Position numbers and translations under genes: made by a program. The notes beneath the pieces are model-generated. The model saw only the letters and a list, made by a program, of their open reading frames with translations, was not told the DNA's origin and did not search any database. This document shows positions 10,883 to 24,035 of a DNA stretch of 64,000 nucleotides, one piece after another (positions within the stretch are counted from its first letter, which is position 1; every line of letters begins with the position of its first letter). Source of the stretch: Leucaena leucocephala. Its lineage: Eukaryota; Streptophyta; Magnoliopsida; Fabales; Fabaceae. Location of the stretch: assembly GCA_037074615.1 (NCBI GenBank), contig JAYWLJ010000072.1, positions 434,001-498,000 on the forward strand, read 5' to 3'.

Positions 10883-11137
10883 GATAGGGAGATCGCGATC
10901 AATGCATATATTGGCATCCATACGGATCTCATCATAAAAATCCTGGAGAGCAAGACGATGACTGAACAAACCGTACTCATCGTGCTTAATTGAGGAGTTT
11001 ACACTCCAATGGATTTTGCCATCATAAAAAGGGGTGCAACACGAGGACTTCCCAGGAGGTCACCCATCCAAGTACTACTCTCTCCCAAGCACGCTTAACT
11101 GCATAGTTTGGACTCGCACGAATTTCGGCCGCGAAAA

Positions 11138-11257
11138 AGGGGTGCAACACGAGGACTTCCCAGGAGGTCACCCATCCTAGTACTACTCTCGCCCAAGCAC
11201 GCTTGACTGCGGAGTTCTGATGGGATCCGGTGCACTAGTGCTGGTATGATCGCACCC
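11138..11257 (-). rRNA. 5S rRNA gene, type d
   Basis: T53C and A23G. Module 11030-11137 (n=1) with leader gcacgaattt. Confidence 0.85.
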
Positions 11258-11512
11258 GATAGGGAGATCGCGATCAATGCATATATTGGCATCCATACGG
11301 ATCTCATCATAAAAATCCTGGAGAGCAATACGATGACTGAACAAACCGTACTCATCGTGCTTAATTGAGGAGTTTACACTCCAATGGATTTTGCCATCAT
11401 AAAAAGGGGTGCAACACGAGGACTTCCCAGGAGGTCACCCATCCAAGTACTACTCTCTCCCAAGCACGCTTAACTGCATAGTTTGGACTCGCACGGATTT
11501 CGGCCGCGAAAA

Positions 11513-11632
11513 AGGGGTGCAACACGAGGACTTCCCAGGAGGTCACCCATCCTAGTACTACTCTCGCCCAAGCACGCTTGACTGCGGAGTTCTGATGGGA
11601 TCCGGTGCATTAGTGCTGGTATGATCGCACCC
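11513..11632 (-). rRNA. 5S rRNA gene, type c
   Basis: T53C; spacer gcaagacg. Module 11405-11512 (n=1). Confidence 0.88.
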
Positions 11633-11887
11633 GATAGGGAGATCGCGATCAATGCATATATTGGCATCCATACGGATCTCATCATAAAAATCCTGGAGAG
11701 CAAGACGATGACTGAACAAACCGTACTCATCGTGCTTAATTGAGGAGTTTACACTCCAATGGATTTTGCCATCATAAAAAGGGGTGCAACACGAGGACTT
11801 CCCAGGAGGTCACCCATCCAAGTACTACTCTCTCCCAAGCACGTTTAACTGCATAGTTTGGACTCGCGCGGATTTCGGCCGCGAAAA

Positions 11888-12007
11888 AGGGGTGCAACAC
11901 GAGGACTTCCCAGGAGGTCACCCATCCTAGTACTACTCTCGCCCAAGCACGCTTGACTGCGGAGTTCTGATGGGATCCGGTGCACTAGTGCTGGTATGAT
12001 CGCACCC
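11888..12007 (-). rRNA. 5S rRNA gene, type d
   Basis: T53C and A23G; spacer one A short (146 bp). Module 11780-11887 (n=1) has acgtttaac and gcgcgg. Confidence 0.85.
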
Positions 12008-12693
12008 GATAGGGAGATCGCGATCAATGCATATATTGGCATCCATACGGATCTCATCATAAAATCCTGGAGAGCAATACGATGACTGAACAAACCGTAC
12101 TCATCGTGCTTAATTGAGGAGTTTACACTCCAATGGATTTTGCCATCATAAAAAGGGGTGCAACACGAGGACTTCCCAGGAGGTCACCCATCCAAGTACT
12201 ACTCTCTCCCAAGCACGCTTAACTGCATAGTTTGGACTCGCACGGATTTCGGCCGCGAAAAAGGGGTGCAACACGAGGACTTCCCAGGAGGTCACCCATC
12301 CTAGTACTACTCTCGCCCAAGCACGCTTAACTGCATAGTTTGGACTCGCACGGATTTCGGCCGCGAAAAAGGGGTGCAACACGAGGACTTCCCAGGAGGT
12401 CACCCATCCTAGTACTACTCTCGCCCAAGCACGCTTAACTGCATAGTTTGGACTCGCACGGATTTCGGCCGCGAAAAAGGGGTGCAACACGAGGACTTCC
12501 CAGGAGGTCACCCATCCAAGTACTACTCTCGCCCAAGCACGCTTAACTGCATAATTTGGACTCGCACGGATTTCGGCCGCGAAAAAGGGGTGCAACACGA
12601 GGACTTCCCAGGAGGTCACCCATCCTAGTACTACTCTCGCCCAAGCACGCTTAACTGCATAGTTTGGACTCGCATGGATTTCGGCCGCGAAAA

Positions 12694-12813
12694 ATTGGTG
12701 CAACACGAGGACTTCCCAGGAGGTCACCCATCCTAGTACTACTCTCGCCCAAGCAAGCTTAACTGCGGAGTTCTGATGGGATCCGGTGCATTAGTGCTGG
12801 TATGATCGCACCC
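12694..12813 (-). rRNA. 5S rRNA gene, type b
   Basis: Modules 12154-12693 (n=5), ending with the gcatggat module that always adjoins type b genes. Confidence 0.82.
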
Positions 12814-13500
12814 GATAGGGAGATCGCGATCAATGCATATATTGGCATCCATACGGATCTCATCATAAAAATCCTGGAGAGCAATACGATGACTGAACAA
12901 ACCGTACTCATCGTGCTTAATTGAGGAGTTTACACTCCAATGGATTTTGCCATCATAAAAAGGGGTGCAACACGAGGACTTCCCAGGAGGTCACCCATCC
13001 AAGTACTACTCTCTCCCAAGCACGCTTAACTGCATAGTTTGGACTCGCACGGATTTCGGCCGCGAAAAAGGGGTGCAACACGAGGACTTCCCAGGAGGTC
13101 ACCCATCCTAGTACTACTCTCGCCCAAGCACGCTTAACTGCATAGTTTGGACTCGCACAGATTTCGGCCGCGAAAAAGGGGTGCAACACGAGGACTTCCC
13201 AGGAGGTTACCCATCCTAGTACTACTCTCGCCCAAGCACGCTTAACTGCATAGTTTGGACTCGCACGGATTTCGGCCGCGAAAAAGGGGTGCAACACGAG
13301 GACTTCCCAGGAGGTCACCCATCCAAGTACTACTCTCGCCCAAGCACGCTTAACTGCATAATTTGGACTCGCACGGATTTCGGCCGCGAAAAAGGGGTGC
13401 AACACGAGGACTTCCCAGGAGGTCACCCATCCTAGTACTACTCTCGCCCAAGCACGCTTAACTGCATAGTTTGGACTCGCACGGATTTCGGCCGCGAAAA

Positions 13501-13620
13501 AGGGGTGCAACACGAGGACTTCCCAGGAGGTCACCCATCCTAGTACTACTCTCGCCCAAGCACGCTTAACTGCGGAGTTCTGATGGGATCCGGTGCATTA
13601 GTGCTGGTATGATCGCACCC
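13501..13620 (-). rRNA. 5S rRNA gene, type a
   Basis: Modules 12961-13500 (n=5). Confidence 0.95.
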
Positions 13621-14523
13621 GATAGGGAGATCGCGATCAATGCATATATTGGCATCCATACGGATCTCATCATAAAAATCCTGGAGAGCAATACGATGAC
13701 TGAACAAACCGTACTCATCGTGCTTAATTGAGGAGTTTACACTCCAATGGATTTTGCCATCATAAAAAGGGGTGCAACACGAGGACTTCCCAGGAGGTCA
13801 CCCATCCAAGTACTACTCTCTCCCAAGCACGCTTAACTGCATAGTTTGGACTCGCACGGATTTCGGCCGCGAAAAAGGGGTGCAACACGAGGACTTCCCA
13901 GGAGGTCACCCATCCTAGTACTACTCTCGCCCAAGCACGCTTAACTGCATAGTTTGGACTCGCACAGATTTCGGCCGCGAAAAAGGGGTGCAACACGAGG
14001 ACTTCCCAGGAGGTTACCCATCCTAGTACTACTCTCGCCCAAGCACGCTTAACTGCATAGTTTGGACTCGCACGGATTTCGGCCGCGAAAAAGGGGTGCA
14101 ACACGAGGACTTCCCAGGAGGTCACCCATCCAAGTACTACTCTCGCCCAAGCACGCTTAACTGCATAATTTGGACTCGCACGGATTTCGGCCGCGAAAAA
14201 GGGGTGCAACACGAGGACTTCCCAGGAGGTCACCCATCCAAGTACTACTCTCGCCCAAGCACGCTTAACTGCATAATTTGGACTCGCACGGATTTCGGCC
14301 GCGAAAAAGGGGTGCAACACGAGGACTTCCCAGGAGGTCACCCATCCTAGTACTACTCTCGCCCAAGCACGCTTAACTGCATAGTTTGGACTCGCACGGA
14401 TTTCGGCCGCGAAAAAGGGGTGCAACACGAGGACTTCCCAGGAGGTCACCCATCCTAGTACTACTCTCGCCCAAGCACGCTTAACTGCATAGTTTGGACT
14501 CGCACGGATTTCGGCCGCGAAAA

Positions 14524-14643
14524 AGGGGTGCAACACGAGGACTTCCCAGGAGGTCACCCATCCTAGTACTACTCTCGCCCAAGCACGCTTAACTGCGGAG
14601 TTCTGATGGGATCCGGTGCATTAGTGCTGGTATGATCGCACCC
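14524..14643 (-). rRNA. 5S rRNA gene, type a
   Basis: Modules 13768-14523 (n=7), same module order as 8507-9262. Confidence 0.95.
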
Positions 14644-14898
14644 GATAGGGAGATCGCGATCAATGCATATATTGGCATCCATACGGATCTCATCATAAAA
14701 ATCCTGGAGAGCAATACGATGACTGAACAAACCGTACTCATCGTGCTTAATTGAGGAGTTTACACTCCAATGGATTTTGCCATCATAAAAAGGGGTGCAA
14801 CACGAGGAGTTCCCAGGAGGTCACCCATCCAAGTACTACTCTCTCCCAAGCACGCTTAACTGCATAGTTTGGACTCGCACGGATTTCGGCCGCGAAAA

Positions 14899-15018
14899 AG
14901 GGGTGCAACACGAGGACTTCCCAGGAGGTCACCCATCCTAGTACTACTCTCGCCCAAGCACGCTTAACTGCGGAGTTCTGATGGGATCCGGTGCATTAGT
15001 GCTGGTATGATCGCACCC
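14899..15018 (-). rRNA. 5S rRNA gene, type a
   Basis: Module 14791-14898 (n=1), with C104G. Confidence 0.95.
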
Positions 15019-15273
15019 GATAGGGAGATCGCGATCAATGCATATATTGGCATCCATACGGATCTCATCATAAAAATCCTGGAGAGCAATACGATGACTG
15101 AACAAACCGTACTCATCGTGCTTAATTGAGGAGTTTACACTCCAATGGATTTTGCCATCATAAAAAGGGGTGCAACACGAGGACTTCCCAGGAGGTCACC
15201 CATCCAAGTACTACTCTCTCCCAAGCACGCTTAACTGCATAGTTTGGACTCGCACGGATTTCGGCCGCGAAAA

Positions 15274-15393
15274 AGGGGTGCAACACGAGGACTTCCCAGG
15301 AGGTCACCCATCCTAGTACTACTCTCGCCCAAGCACGCTTGACTGCGGAGTTCTGATGGGATCCGGTGCATTAGTGCTGGTATGATCGCACCC
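15274..15393 (-). rRNA. 5S rRNA gene, type c
   Basis: T53C. Module 15166-15273 (n=1). Confidence 0.88.
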
Positions 15394-15648
15394 GATAGGG
15401 AGATCGCGATCAATGCATATATTGGCATCCATACGGATCTCATCATAAAAATCCTGGAGAGCAATACGATGACTGAACAAACCGTACTCATCGTGCTTAA
15501 TTGAGGAGTTTACACTCCAATGGATTTTGCCATCATAAAAAGGGGTGCAACACGAGGACTTCCCAGGAGGTCACCCATCCAAGTACTACTCTCTCCCAAG
15601 CACGCTTAACTGCATAGTTTGGACTCGCACGGATTTCGGCCGCGAAAA

Positions 15649-15768
15649 AGGGGTGCAACACGAGGACTTCCCAGGAGGTCACCCATCCTAGTACTACTCT
15701 CGCCCAAGCACGCTTGACTGCGGAGTTCTGATGGGATCCGGTGCATTAGTGCTGGTATGATCGCACCC
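15649..15768 (-). rRNA. 5S rRNA gene, type c
   Basis: T53C; spacer gcaagacg. Occupies the slot of 10763 but without C35A. Module 15541-15648 (n=1). Confidence 0.88.
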
Positions 15769-16023
15769 GATAGGGAGATCGCGATCAATGCATATATTGG
15801 CATCCATACGGATCTCATCATAAAAATCCTGGAGAGCAAGACGATGACTGAACAAACCGTACTCATCGTGCTTAATTGAGGAGTTTACACTCCAATGGAT
15901 TTTGCCATCATAAAAAGGGGTGCAACACGAGGACTTCCCAGGAGGTCACCCATCCAAGTACTACTCTCTCCCAAGCACGCTTAACTGCATAGTTTGGACT
16001 CGCACGGATTTCGGCCGCGAAAA

Positions 16024-16143
16024 AGGGGTGCAACACGAGGACTTCCCAGGAGGTCACCCATCCTAGTACTACTCTCGCCCAAGCACGCTTGACTGCGGAG
16101 TTCTGATGGGATCCGGTGCACTAGTGCTGGTATGATCGCACCC
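16024..16143 (-). rRNA. 5S rRNA gene, type d
   Basis: T53C and A23G. Module 15916-16023 (n=1). Confidence 0.85.
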
Positions 16144-16398
16144 GATAGGGAGATCGCGATCAATGCATATATTGGCATCCATACGGATCTCATCATAAAA
16201 ATCCTGGAGAGCAATACGATGACTGAACAAACCGTACTCATCGTGCTTAATTGAGGAGTTTACACTCCAATGGATTTTGCCATCATAAAAAGGGGTGCAA
16301 CACGAGGACTTCCCAGGAGGTCACCCATCCAAGTACTACTCTCTCCCAAGCACGCTTAACTGCATAGTTTGGACTCGCACGGATTTCGGCCGCGAAAA

Positions 16399-16518
16399 AG
16401 GGGTGCAACACGAGGACTTCCCAGGAGGTCACCCATCCTAGTACTACTCTCGCCCAAGCACGCTTGACTGCGGAGTTCTGATGGGATCCGGTGCATTAGT
16501 GCTGGTATGATCGCACCC
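16399..16518 (-). rRNA. 5S rRNA gene, type c
   Basis: T53C; spacer has catatatcgg just upstream of the TATAT element and gcaagacg. Module 16291-16398 (n=1). Confidence 0.88.
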
Positions 16519-16773
16519 GATAGGGAGATCGCGATCAATGCATATATCGGCATCCATACGGATCTCATCATAAAAATCCTGGAGAGCAAGACGATGACTG
16601 AACAAACCGTACTCATCGTGCTTAATTGAGGAGTTTACACTCCAATGGATTTTGCCATCATAAAAAGGGGTGCAACACGAGGACTTCCCAGGAGGTCACC
16701 CATCCAAGTACTACTCTCTCCCAAGCACGCTTAACTGCATAGTTTGGACTCGCGCGGATTTCGGCCGCGAAAA

Positions 16774-16893
16774 AGGGGTGCAACACGAGGACTTCCCAGG
16801 AGGTCACCCATCCTAGTACTACTCTCGCCCAAGCACGCTTGACTGCGGAGTTCTGATGGGATCCGGTGCACTAGTGCTGGTATGATCGCACCC
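16774..16893 (-). rRNA. 5S rRNA gene, type d
   Basis: T53C and A23G; 146-bp spacer. Module 16666-16773 (n=1) with gcgcgg. Confidence 0.85.
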
Positions 16894-17471
16894 GATAGGG
16901 AGATCGCGATCAATGCATATATTGGCATCCATACGGATCTCATCATAAAATCCTGGAGAGCAATACGATGACTGAACAAACCGTACTCATCGTGCTTAAT
17001 TGAGGAGTTTACACTCCAATGGATTTTGCCATCATAAAAAGGGGTGCAACACGAGGACTTCCCAGGAGGTCACCCATCCAAGTACTACTCTCTCCCAAGC
17101 ACGCTTAACTGCATAGTTTGGACTCGCACGGATTTCGGCCGCGAAAAAGGGGTGCAACACGAGGACTTCCCAGGAGGTTACCCATCCTAGTACTACTCTC
17201 GCCCAAGCACGCTTAACTGCATAGTTTGGACTCGCACGGATTTCGGCCGCGAAAAAGGGGTGCAACACGAGGACTTCCCAGGAGGTCACCCATCCAAGTA
17301 CTACTCTCGCCCAAGCACGCTTAACTGCATAATTTGGACTCGCACGGATTTCGGCCGCGAAAAAGGGGTGCAACACGAGGACTTCCCAGGAGGTCACCCA
17401 TCCTAGTACTACTCTCGCCCAAGCACGCTTAACTGCATAGTTTGGACTCGCATGGATTTCGGCCGCGAAAA

Positions 17472-17591
17472 ATTGGTGCAACACGAGGACTTCCCAGGAG
17501 GTCACCCATCCTAGTACTACTCTCGCCCAAGCAAGCTTAACTGCGGAGTTCTGATGGGATCCGGTGCATTAGTGCTGGTATGATCGCACCC
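17472..17591 (-). rRNA. 5S rRNA gene, type b
   Basis: Modules 17040-17471 (n=4, the only n=4 cassette). Confidence 0.82.
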
Positions 17592-18494
17592 GATAGGGAG
17601 ATCGCGATCAATGCATATATTGGCATCCATACGGATCTCATCATAAAAATCCTGGAGAGCAATACGATGACTGAACAAACCGTACTCATCGTGCTTAATT
17701 GAGGAGTTTACACTCCAATGGATTTTGCCATCATAAAAAGGGGTGCAACACGAGGACTTCCCAGGAGGTCACCCATCCAAGTACTACTCTCTCCCAAGCA
17801 CGCTTAACTGCATAGTTTGGACTCGCACGGATTTCGGCCGCGAAAAAGGGGTGCAACACGAGGACTTCCCAGGAGGTCACCCATCCTAGTACTACTCTCG
17901 CCCAAGCACGCTTAACTGCATAGTTTGGACTCGCACAGATTTCGGCCGCGAAAAAGGGGTGCAACACGAGGACTTCCCAGGAGGTTACCCATCCTAGTAC
18001 TACTCTCGCCCAAGCACGCTTAACTGCATAGTTTGGACTCGCACGGATTTCGGCCGCGAAAAAGGGGTGCAACACGAGGACTTCCCAGGAGGTCACCCAT
18101 CCTAGTACTACTCTCGCCCAAGCACGCTTAACTGCATAGTTTGGACTCGCACAGATTTCGGCCGCGAAAAAGGGGTGCAACACGAGGACTTCCCAGGAGG
18201 TTACCCATCCTAGTACTACTCTCGCCCAAGCACGCTTAACTGCATAGTTTGGACTCGCACGGATTTCGGCCGCGAAAAAGGGGTGCAACACGAGGACTTC
18301 CCAGGAGGTCACCCATCCAAGTACTACTCTCGCCCAAGCACGCTTAACTGCATAATTTGGACTCGCACGGATTTCGGCCGCGAAAAAGGGGTGCAACACG
18401 AGGACTTCCCAGGAGGTCACCCATCCTAGTACTACTCTCGCCCAAGCACGCTTAACTGCATAGTTTGGACTCGCACGGATTTCGGCCGCGAAAA

Positions 18495-18614
18495 AGGGGT
18501 GCAACACGAGGACTTCCCAGGAGGTCACCCATCCTAGTACTACTCTCGCCCAAGCACGCTTAACTGCGGAGTTCTGATGGGATCCGGTGCATTAGTGCTG
18601 GTATGATCGCACCC
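18495..18614 (-). rRNA. 5S rRNA gene, type a
   Basis: Modules 17739-18494 (n=7); here the acagattt/G89A pair is duplicated, a different route to n=7. Confidence 0.95.
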
Positions 18615-19517
18615 GATAGGGAGATCGCGATCAATGCATATATTGGCATCCATACGGATCTCATCATAAAAATCCTGGAGAGCAATACGATGACTGAACA
18701 AACCGTACTCATCGTGCTTAATTGAGGAGTTTACACTCCAATGGATTTTGCCATCATAAAAAGGGGTGCAACACGAGGACTTCCCAGGAGGTCACCCATC
18801 CAAGTACTACTCTCTCCCAAGCACGCTTAACTGCATAGTTTGGACTCGCACGGATTTCGGCCGCGAAAAAGGGGTGCAACACGAGGACTTCCCAGGAGGT
18901 CACCCATCCTAGTACTACTCTCGCCCAAGCACGCTTAACTGCATAGTTTGGACTCGCACAGATTTCGGCCGCGAAAAAGGGGTGCAACACGAGGACTTCC
19001 CAGGAGGTTACCCATCCTAGTACTACTCTCGCCCAAGCACGCTTAACTGCATAGTTTGGACTCGCACGGATTTCGGCCGCGAAAAAGGGGTGCAACACGA
19101 GGACTTCCCAGGAGGTCACCCATCCAAGTACTACTCTCGCCCAAGCACGCTTAACTGCATAATTTGGACTCGCACGGATTTCGGCCGCGAAAAAGGGGTG
19201 CAACACGAGGACTTCCCAGGAGGTCACCCATCCAAGTACTACTCTCGCCCAAGCACGCTTAACTGCATAATTTGGACTCGCACGGATTTCGGCCGCGAAA
19301 AAGGGGTGCAACACGAGGACTTCCCAGGAGGTCACCCATCCTAGTACTACTCTCGCCCAAGCACGCTTAACTGCATAGTTTGGACTCGCACGGATTTCGG
19401 CCGCGAAAAAGGGGTGCAACACGAGGACTTCCCAGGAGGTCACCCATCCTAGTACTACTCTCGCCCAAGCACGCTTAACTGCATAGTTTGGACTCGCACG
19501 GATTTCGGCCGCGAAAA

Positions 19518-19637
19518 AGGGGTGCAACACGAGGACTTCCCAGGAGGTCACCCATCCTAGTACTACTCTCGCCCAAGCACGCTTAACTGCGGAGTTCTGA
19601 TGGGATCCGGTGCATTAGTGCTGGTATGATCGCACCC
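19518..19637 (-). rRNA. 5S rRNA gene, type a
   Basis: Modules 18762-19517 (n=7), order as in 8507-9262. Confidence 0.95.
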
Positions 19638-19892
19638 GATAGGGAGATCGCGATCAATGCATATATTGGCATCCATACGGATCTCATCATAAAAATCCTG
19701 GAGAGCAATACGATGACTGAACAAACCGTACTCATCGTGCTTAATTGAGGAGTTTACACTCCAATGGATTTTGCCATCATAAAAAGGGGTGCAACACGAG
19801 GAGTTCCCAGGAGGTCACCCATCCAAGTACTACTCTCTCCCAAGCACGCTTAACTGCATAGTTTGGACTCGCACGGATTTCGGCGGGGAAAA

Positions 19893-20012
19893 AGGGGTGC
19901 AACACGAGGACTTCCCAGGAGGTCACCCATCCTAGTACTACTCTCGCCCAAGCACGCTTAACTGCGGAGTTCTGATGGGATCCGGTGCATTAGTGCTGGT
20001 ATGATCGCACCC
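19893..20012 (-). rRNA. 5S rRNA gene, type a
   Basis: Module 19785-19892 (n=1) with C104G and leader ggcgggg. Confidence 0.95.
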
Positions 20013-20267
20013 GATAGGGAGATCGCGATCAATGCATATATTGGCATCCATACGGATCTCATCATAAAAATCCTGGAGAGCAATACGATGACTGAACAAA
20101 CCGTACTCATCGTGCTTAATTGAGGAGTTTACACTCCAATGGATTTTGCCATCATAAAAAGGGGTGCAACACGAGGACTTCCCAGGAGGTCACCCATCCA
20201 AGTACTACTCTCTCCCAAGCACGCTTAACTGCATAGTTTGGACTCGCACGGATTTCGGCCGCGAAAA

Positions 20268-20387
20268 AGGGGTGCAACACGAGGACTTCCCAGGAGGTCA
20301 CCCATCCTAGTACTACTCTCGCCCAAGCACGCTTGACTGCGGAGTTCTGATGGGATCCGGTGCATTAGTGCTGGTATGATCGCACCC
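20268..20387 (-). rRNA. 5S rRNA gene, type c
   Basis: T53C. Module 20160-20267 (n=1). Confidence 0.88.
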
Positions 20388-20642
20388 GATAGGGAGATCG
20401 CGATCAATGCATATATTGGCATCCATACGGATCTCATCATAAAAATCCTGGAGAGCAATACGATGACTGAACAAACCGTACTCATCGTGCTTAATTGAGG
20501 AGTTTACACTCCAATGGATTTTGCCATCATAAAAAGGGGTGCAACACGAGGACTTCCCAGGAGGTCACCCATCCAAGTACTACTCTCTCCCAAGCACGCT
20601 TAACTGCATAGTTTGGACTCGCACGGATTTCGGCCGCGAAAA

Positions 20643-20762
20643 AGGGGTGCAACACGAGGACTTCCCAGGAGGTCACCCATCCTAGTACTACTCTCGCCCA
20701 AGCACGCTTGACTGCGGAGTTCTGATGGGATCCGGTGCATTAGTGCTGGTATGATCGCACCC
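20643..20762 (-). rRNA. 5S rRNA gene, type c
   Basis: T53C; spacer gcaagacg. Module 20535-20642 (n=1). Confidence 0.88.
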
Positions 20763-21665
20763 GATAGGGAGATCGCGATCAATGCATATATTGGCATCCA
20801 TACGGATCTCATCATAAAAATCCTGGAGAGCAAGACGATGACTGAACAAACCGTACTCATCGTGCTTAATTGAGGAGTTTACACTCCAATGGATTTTGCC
20901 ATCATAAAAAGGGGTGCAACACGAGGACTTCCCAGGAGGTCACCCATCCAAGTACTACTCTCTCCCAAGCACGCTTAACTGCATAGTTTGGACTCGCACG
21001 GATTTCGGCCGCGAAAAAGGGGTGCAACACGAGGACTTCCCAGGAGGTCACCCATCCTAGTACTACTCTCGCCCAAGCACGCTTAACTGCATAGTTTGGA
21101 CTCGCACAGATTTCGGCCGCGAAAAAGGGGTGCAACACGAGGACTTCCCAGGAGGTTACCCATCCTAGTACTACTCTCGCCCAAGCACGCTTAACTGCAT
21201 AGTTTGGACTCGCACGGATTTCGGCCGCGAAAAAGGGGTGCAACACGAGGACTTCCCAGGAGGTCACCCATCCAAGTACTACTCTCGCCCAAGCACGCTT
21301 AACTGCATAATTTGGACTCGCACGGATTTCGGCCGCGAAAAAGGGGTGCAACACGAGGACTTCCCAGGAGGTCACCCATCCAAGTACTACTCTCGCCCAA
21401 GCACGCTTAACTGCATAATTTGGACTCGCACGGATTTCGGCCGCGAAAAAGGGGTGCAACACGAGGACTTCCCAGGAGGTCACCCATCCTAGTACTACTC
21501 TCGCCCAAGCACGCTTAACTGCATAGTTTGGACTCGCACGGATTTCGGCCGCGAAAAAGGGGTGCAACACGAGGACTTCCCAGGAGGTCACCCATCCTAG
21601 TACTACTCTCGCCCAAGCACGCTTAACTGCATAGTTTGGACTCGCACGGATTTCGGCCGCGAAAA

Positions 21666-21785
21666 AGGGGTGCAACACGAGGACTTCCCAGGAGGTCACC
21701 CATCCTAGTACTACTCTCGCCCAAGCACGCTTAACTGCGGAGTTCTGATGGGATCCGGTGCATTAGTGCTGGTATGATCGCACCC
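21666..21785 (-). rRNA. 5S rRNA gene, type a
   Basis: Modules 20910-21665 (n=7), order as in 8507-9262. Confidence 0.95.
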
Positions 21786-22040
21786 GATAGGGAGATCGCG
21801 ATCAATGCATATATTGGCATCCATACGGATCTCATCATAAAAATCCTGGAGAGCAATACGATGACTGAACAAACCGTACTCATCGTGCTTAATTGAGGAG
21901 TTTACACTCCAATGGATTTTGCCATCATAAAAAGGGGTGCAACACGAGGAGTTCCCAGGAGGTCACCCATCCAAGTACTACTCTCTCCCAAGCACGCTTA
22001 ACTGCATAGTTTGGACTCGCACGGATTTCGGCGGGGAAAA

Positions 22041-22160
22041 AGGGGTGCAACACGAGGACTTCCCAGGAGGTCACCCATCCTAGTACTACTCTCGCCCAAG
22101 CACGCTTAACTGCGGAGTTCTGATGGGATCCGGTGCATTAGTGCTGGTATGATCGCACCC
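22041..22160 (-). rRNA. 5S rRNA gene, type a
   Basis: Module 21933-22040 (n=1) with C104G and leader ggcgggg. Confidence 0.95.
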
Positions 22161-22415
22161 GATAGGGAGATCGCGATCAATGCATATATTGGCATCCATA
22201 CGGATCTCATCATAAAAATCCTGGAGAGCAATACGATGACTGAACAAACCGTACTCATCGTGCTTAATTGAGGAGTTTACACTCCAATGGATTTTGCCAT
22301 CATAAAAAGGGGTGCAACACGAGGACTTCCCAGGAGGTCACCCATCCAAGTACTACTCTCTCCCAAGCACGCTTAACTGCATAGTTTGGACTCGCACGGA
22401 TTTCGGCCGCGAAAA

Positions 22416-22535
22416 AGGGGTGCAACACGAGGACTTCCCAGGAGGTCACCCATCCTAGTACTACTCTCGCCCAAGCACGCTTGACTGCGGAGTTCTGATG
22501 GGATCCGGTGCATTAGTGCTGGTATGATCGCACCC
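22416..22535 (-). rRNA. 5S rRNA gene, type c
   Basis: T53C. Module 22308-22415 (n=1). Confidence 0.88.
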
Positions 22536-22790
22536 GATAGGGAGATCGCGATCAATGCATATATTGGCATCCATACGGATCTCATCATAAAAATCCTGGA
22601 GAGCAATACGATGACTGAACAAACCGTACTCATCGTGCTTAATTGAGGAGTTTACACTCCAATGGATTTTGCCATCATAAAAAGGGGTGCAACACGAGGA
22701 CTTCCCAGGAGGTCACCCATCCAAGTACTACTCTCTCCCAAGCACGCTTAACTGCATAGTTTGGACTCGCACGGATTTCGGCCGCGAAAA

Positions 22791-22910
22791 AGGGGTGCAA
22801 CACGAGGACTTCCCAGGAGGTCACCCATCCTAGTACTACTCTCGCCCAAGCACGCTTGACTGCGGAGTTCTGATGGGATCCGGTGCATTAGTGCTGGTAT
22901 GATCGCACCC
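22791..22910 (-). rRNA. 5S rRNA gene, type c
   Basis: T53C; spacer gcaagacg. Module 22683-22790 (n=1). Confidence 0.88.
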
Positions 22911-23165
22911 GATAGGGAGATCGCGATCAATGCATATATTGGCATCCATACGGATCTCATCATAAAAATCCTGGAGAGCAAGACGATGACTGAACAAACC
23001 GTACTCATCGTGCTTAATTGAGGAGTTTACACTCCAATGGATTTTGCCATCATAAAAAGGGGTGCAACACGAGGACTTCCCAGGAGGTCACCCATCCAAG
23101 TACTACTCTCTCCCAAGCACGCTTAACTGCATAGTTTGGACTCGCACGGATTTCGGCCGCGAAAA

Positions 23166-23285
23166 AGGGGTGCAACACGAGGACTTCCCAGGAGGTCACC
23201 CATCCTAGTACTACTCTCGCCCAAGCACGCTTGACTGCGGAGTTCTGATGGGATCCGGTGCACTAGTGCTGGTATGATCGCACCC
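23166..23285 (-). rRNA. 5S rRNA gene, type d
   Basis: T53C and A23G. Module 23058-23165 (n=1). Confidence 0.85.
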
Positions 23286-23540
23286 GATAGGGAGATCGCG
23301 ATCAATGCATATATTGGCATCCATACGGATCTCATCATAAAAATCCTGGAGAGCAATACGATGACTGAACAAACCGTACTCATCGTGCTTAATTGAGGAG
23401 TTTACACTCCAATGGATTTTGCCATCATAAAAAGGGGTGCAACACGAGGACTTCCCAGGAGGTCACCCATCCAAGTACTACTCTCTCCCAAGCACGCTTA
23501 ACTGCATAGTTTGGACTCGCACGGATTTCGGCCGCGAAAA

Positions 23541-23660
23541 AGGGGTGCAACACGAGGACTTCCCAGGAGGTCACCCATCCTAGTACTACTCTCGCCCAAG
23601 CACGCTTGACTGCGGAGTTCTGATGGGATCCGGTGCATTAGTGCTGGTATGATCGCACCC
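23541..23660 (-). rRNA. 5S rRNA gene, type c
   Basis: T53C; spacer catatatcgg and gcaagacg. Module 23433-23540 (n=1). Confidence 0.88.
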
Positions 23661-23915
23661 GATAGGGAGATCGCGATCAATGCATATATCGGCATCCATA
23701 CGGATCTCATCATAAAAATCCTGGAGAGCAAGACGATGACTGAACAAACCGTACTCATCGTGCTTAATTGAGGAGTTTACACTCCAATGGATTTTGCCAT
23801 CATAAAAAGGGGTGCAACACGAGGACTTCCCAGGAGGTCACCCATCCAAGTACTACTCTCTCCCAAGCACGCTTAACTGCATAGTTTGGACTCGCGCGGA
23901 TTTCGGCCGCGAAAA

Positions 23916-24035
23916 AGGGGTGCAACACGAGGACTTCCCAGGAGGTCACCCATCCTAGTACTACTCTCGCCCAAGCACGCTTGACTGCGGAGTTCTGATG
24001 GGATCCGGTGCACTAGTGCTGGTATGATCGCACCC
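23916..24035 (-). rRNA. 5S rRNA gene, type d
   Basis: T53C and A23G; 146-bp spacer. Module 23808-23915 (n=1) with gcgcgg. Confidence 0.85.

Larger units (their letters stand above)
9530..12153 (-). repeat. run of seven 375-bp cassettes
   Basis: Gene types in order of rising coordinate are a, a, c, c (with C35A), d, c, d. The last spacer lacks one A and the last module has gcgcgg in its leader. The spacers next to genes 10763 and 11513 have gcaagacg instead of gcaatacg. Confidence 0.92.
14791..17039 (-). repeat. run of six 375-bp cassettes
   Basis: Gene types a, c, c, d, c, d, the same order as in 9530-12153 minus one type a cassette. The marker variants gcaagacg (spacers of 15649 and 16399), gcgcgg and the missing A recur in the same places. 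A new change, catatatcgg, appears in the spacer of 16399. Confidence 0.92.
19785..20909 (-). repeat. truncated run of three 375-bp cassettes
   Basis: Types a, c, c, i.e. only the first half of the series, then directly an n=7 cassette. The first module has both C104G and the leader ggcgggg. This looks like an incomplete copy produced by unequal exchange. Confidence 0.9.
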
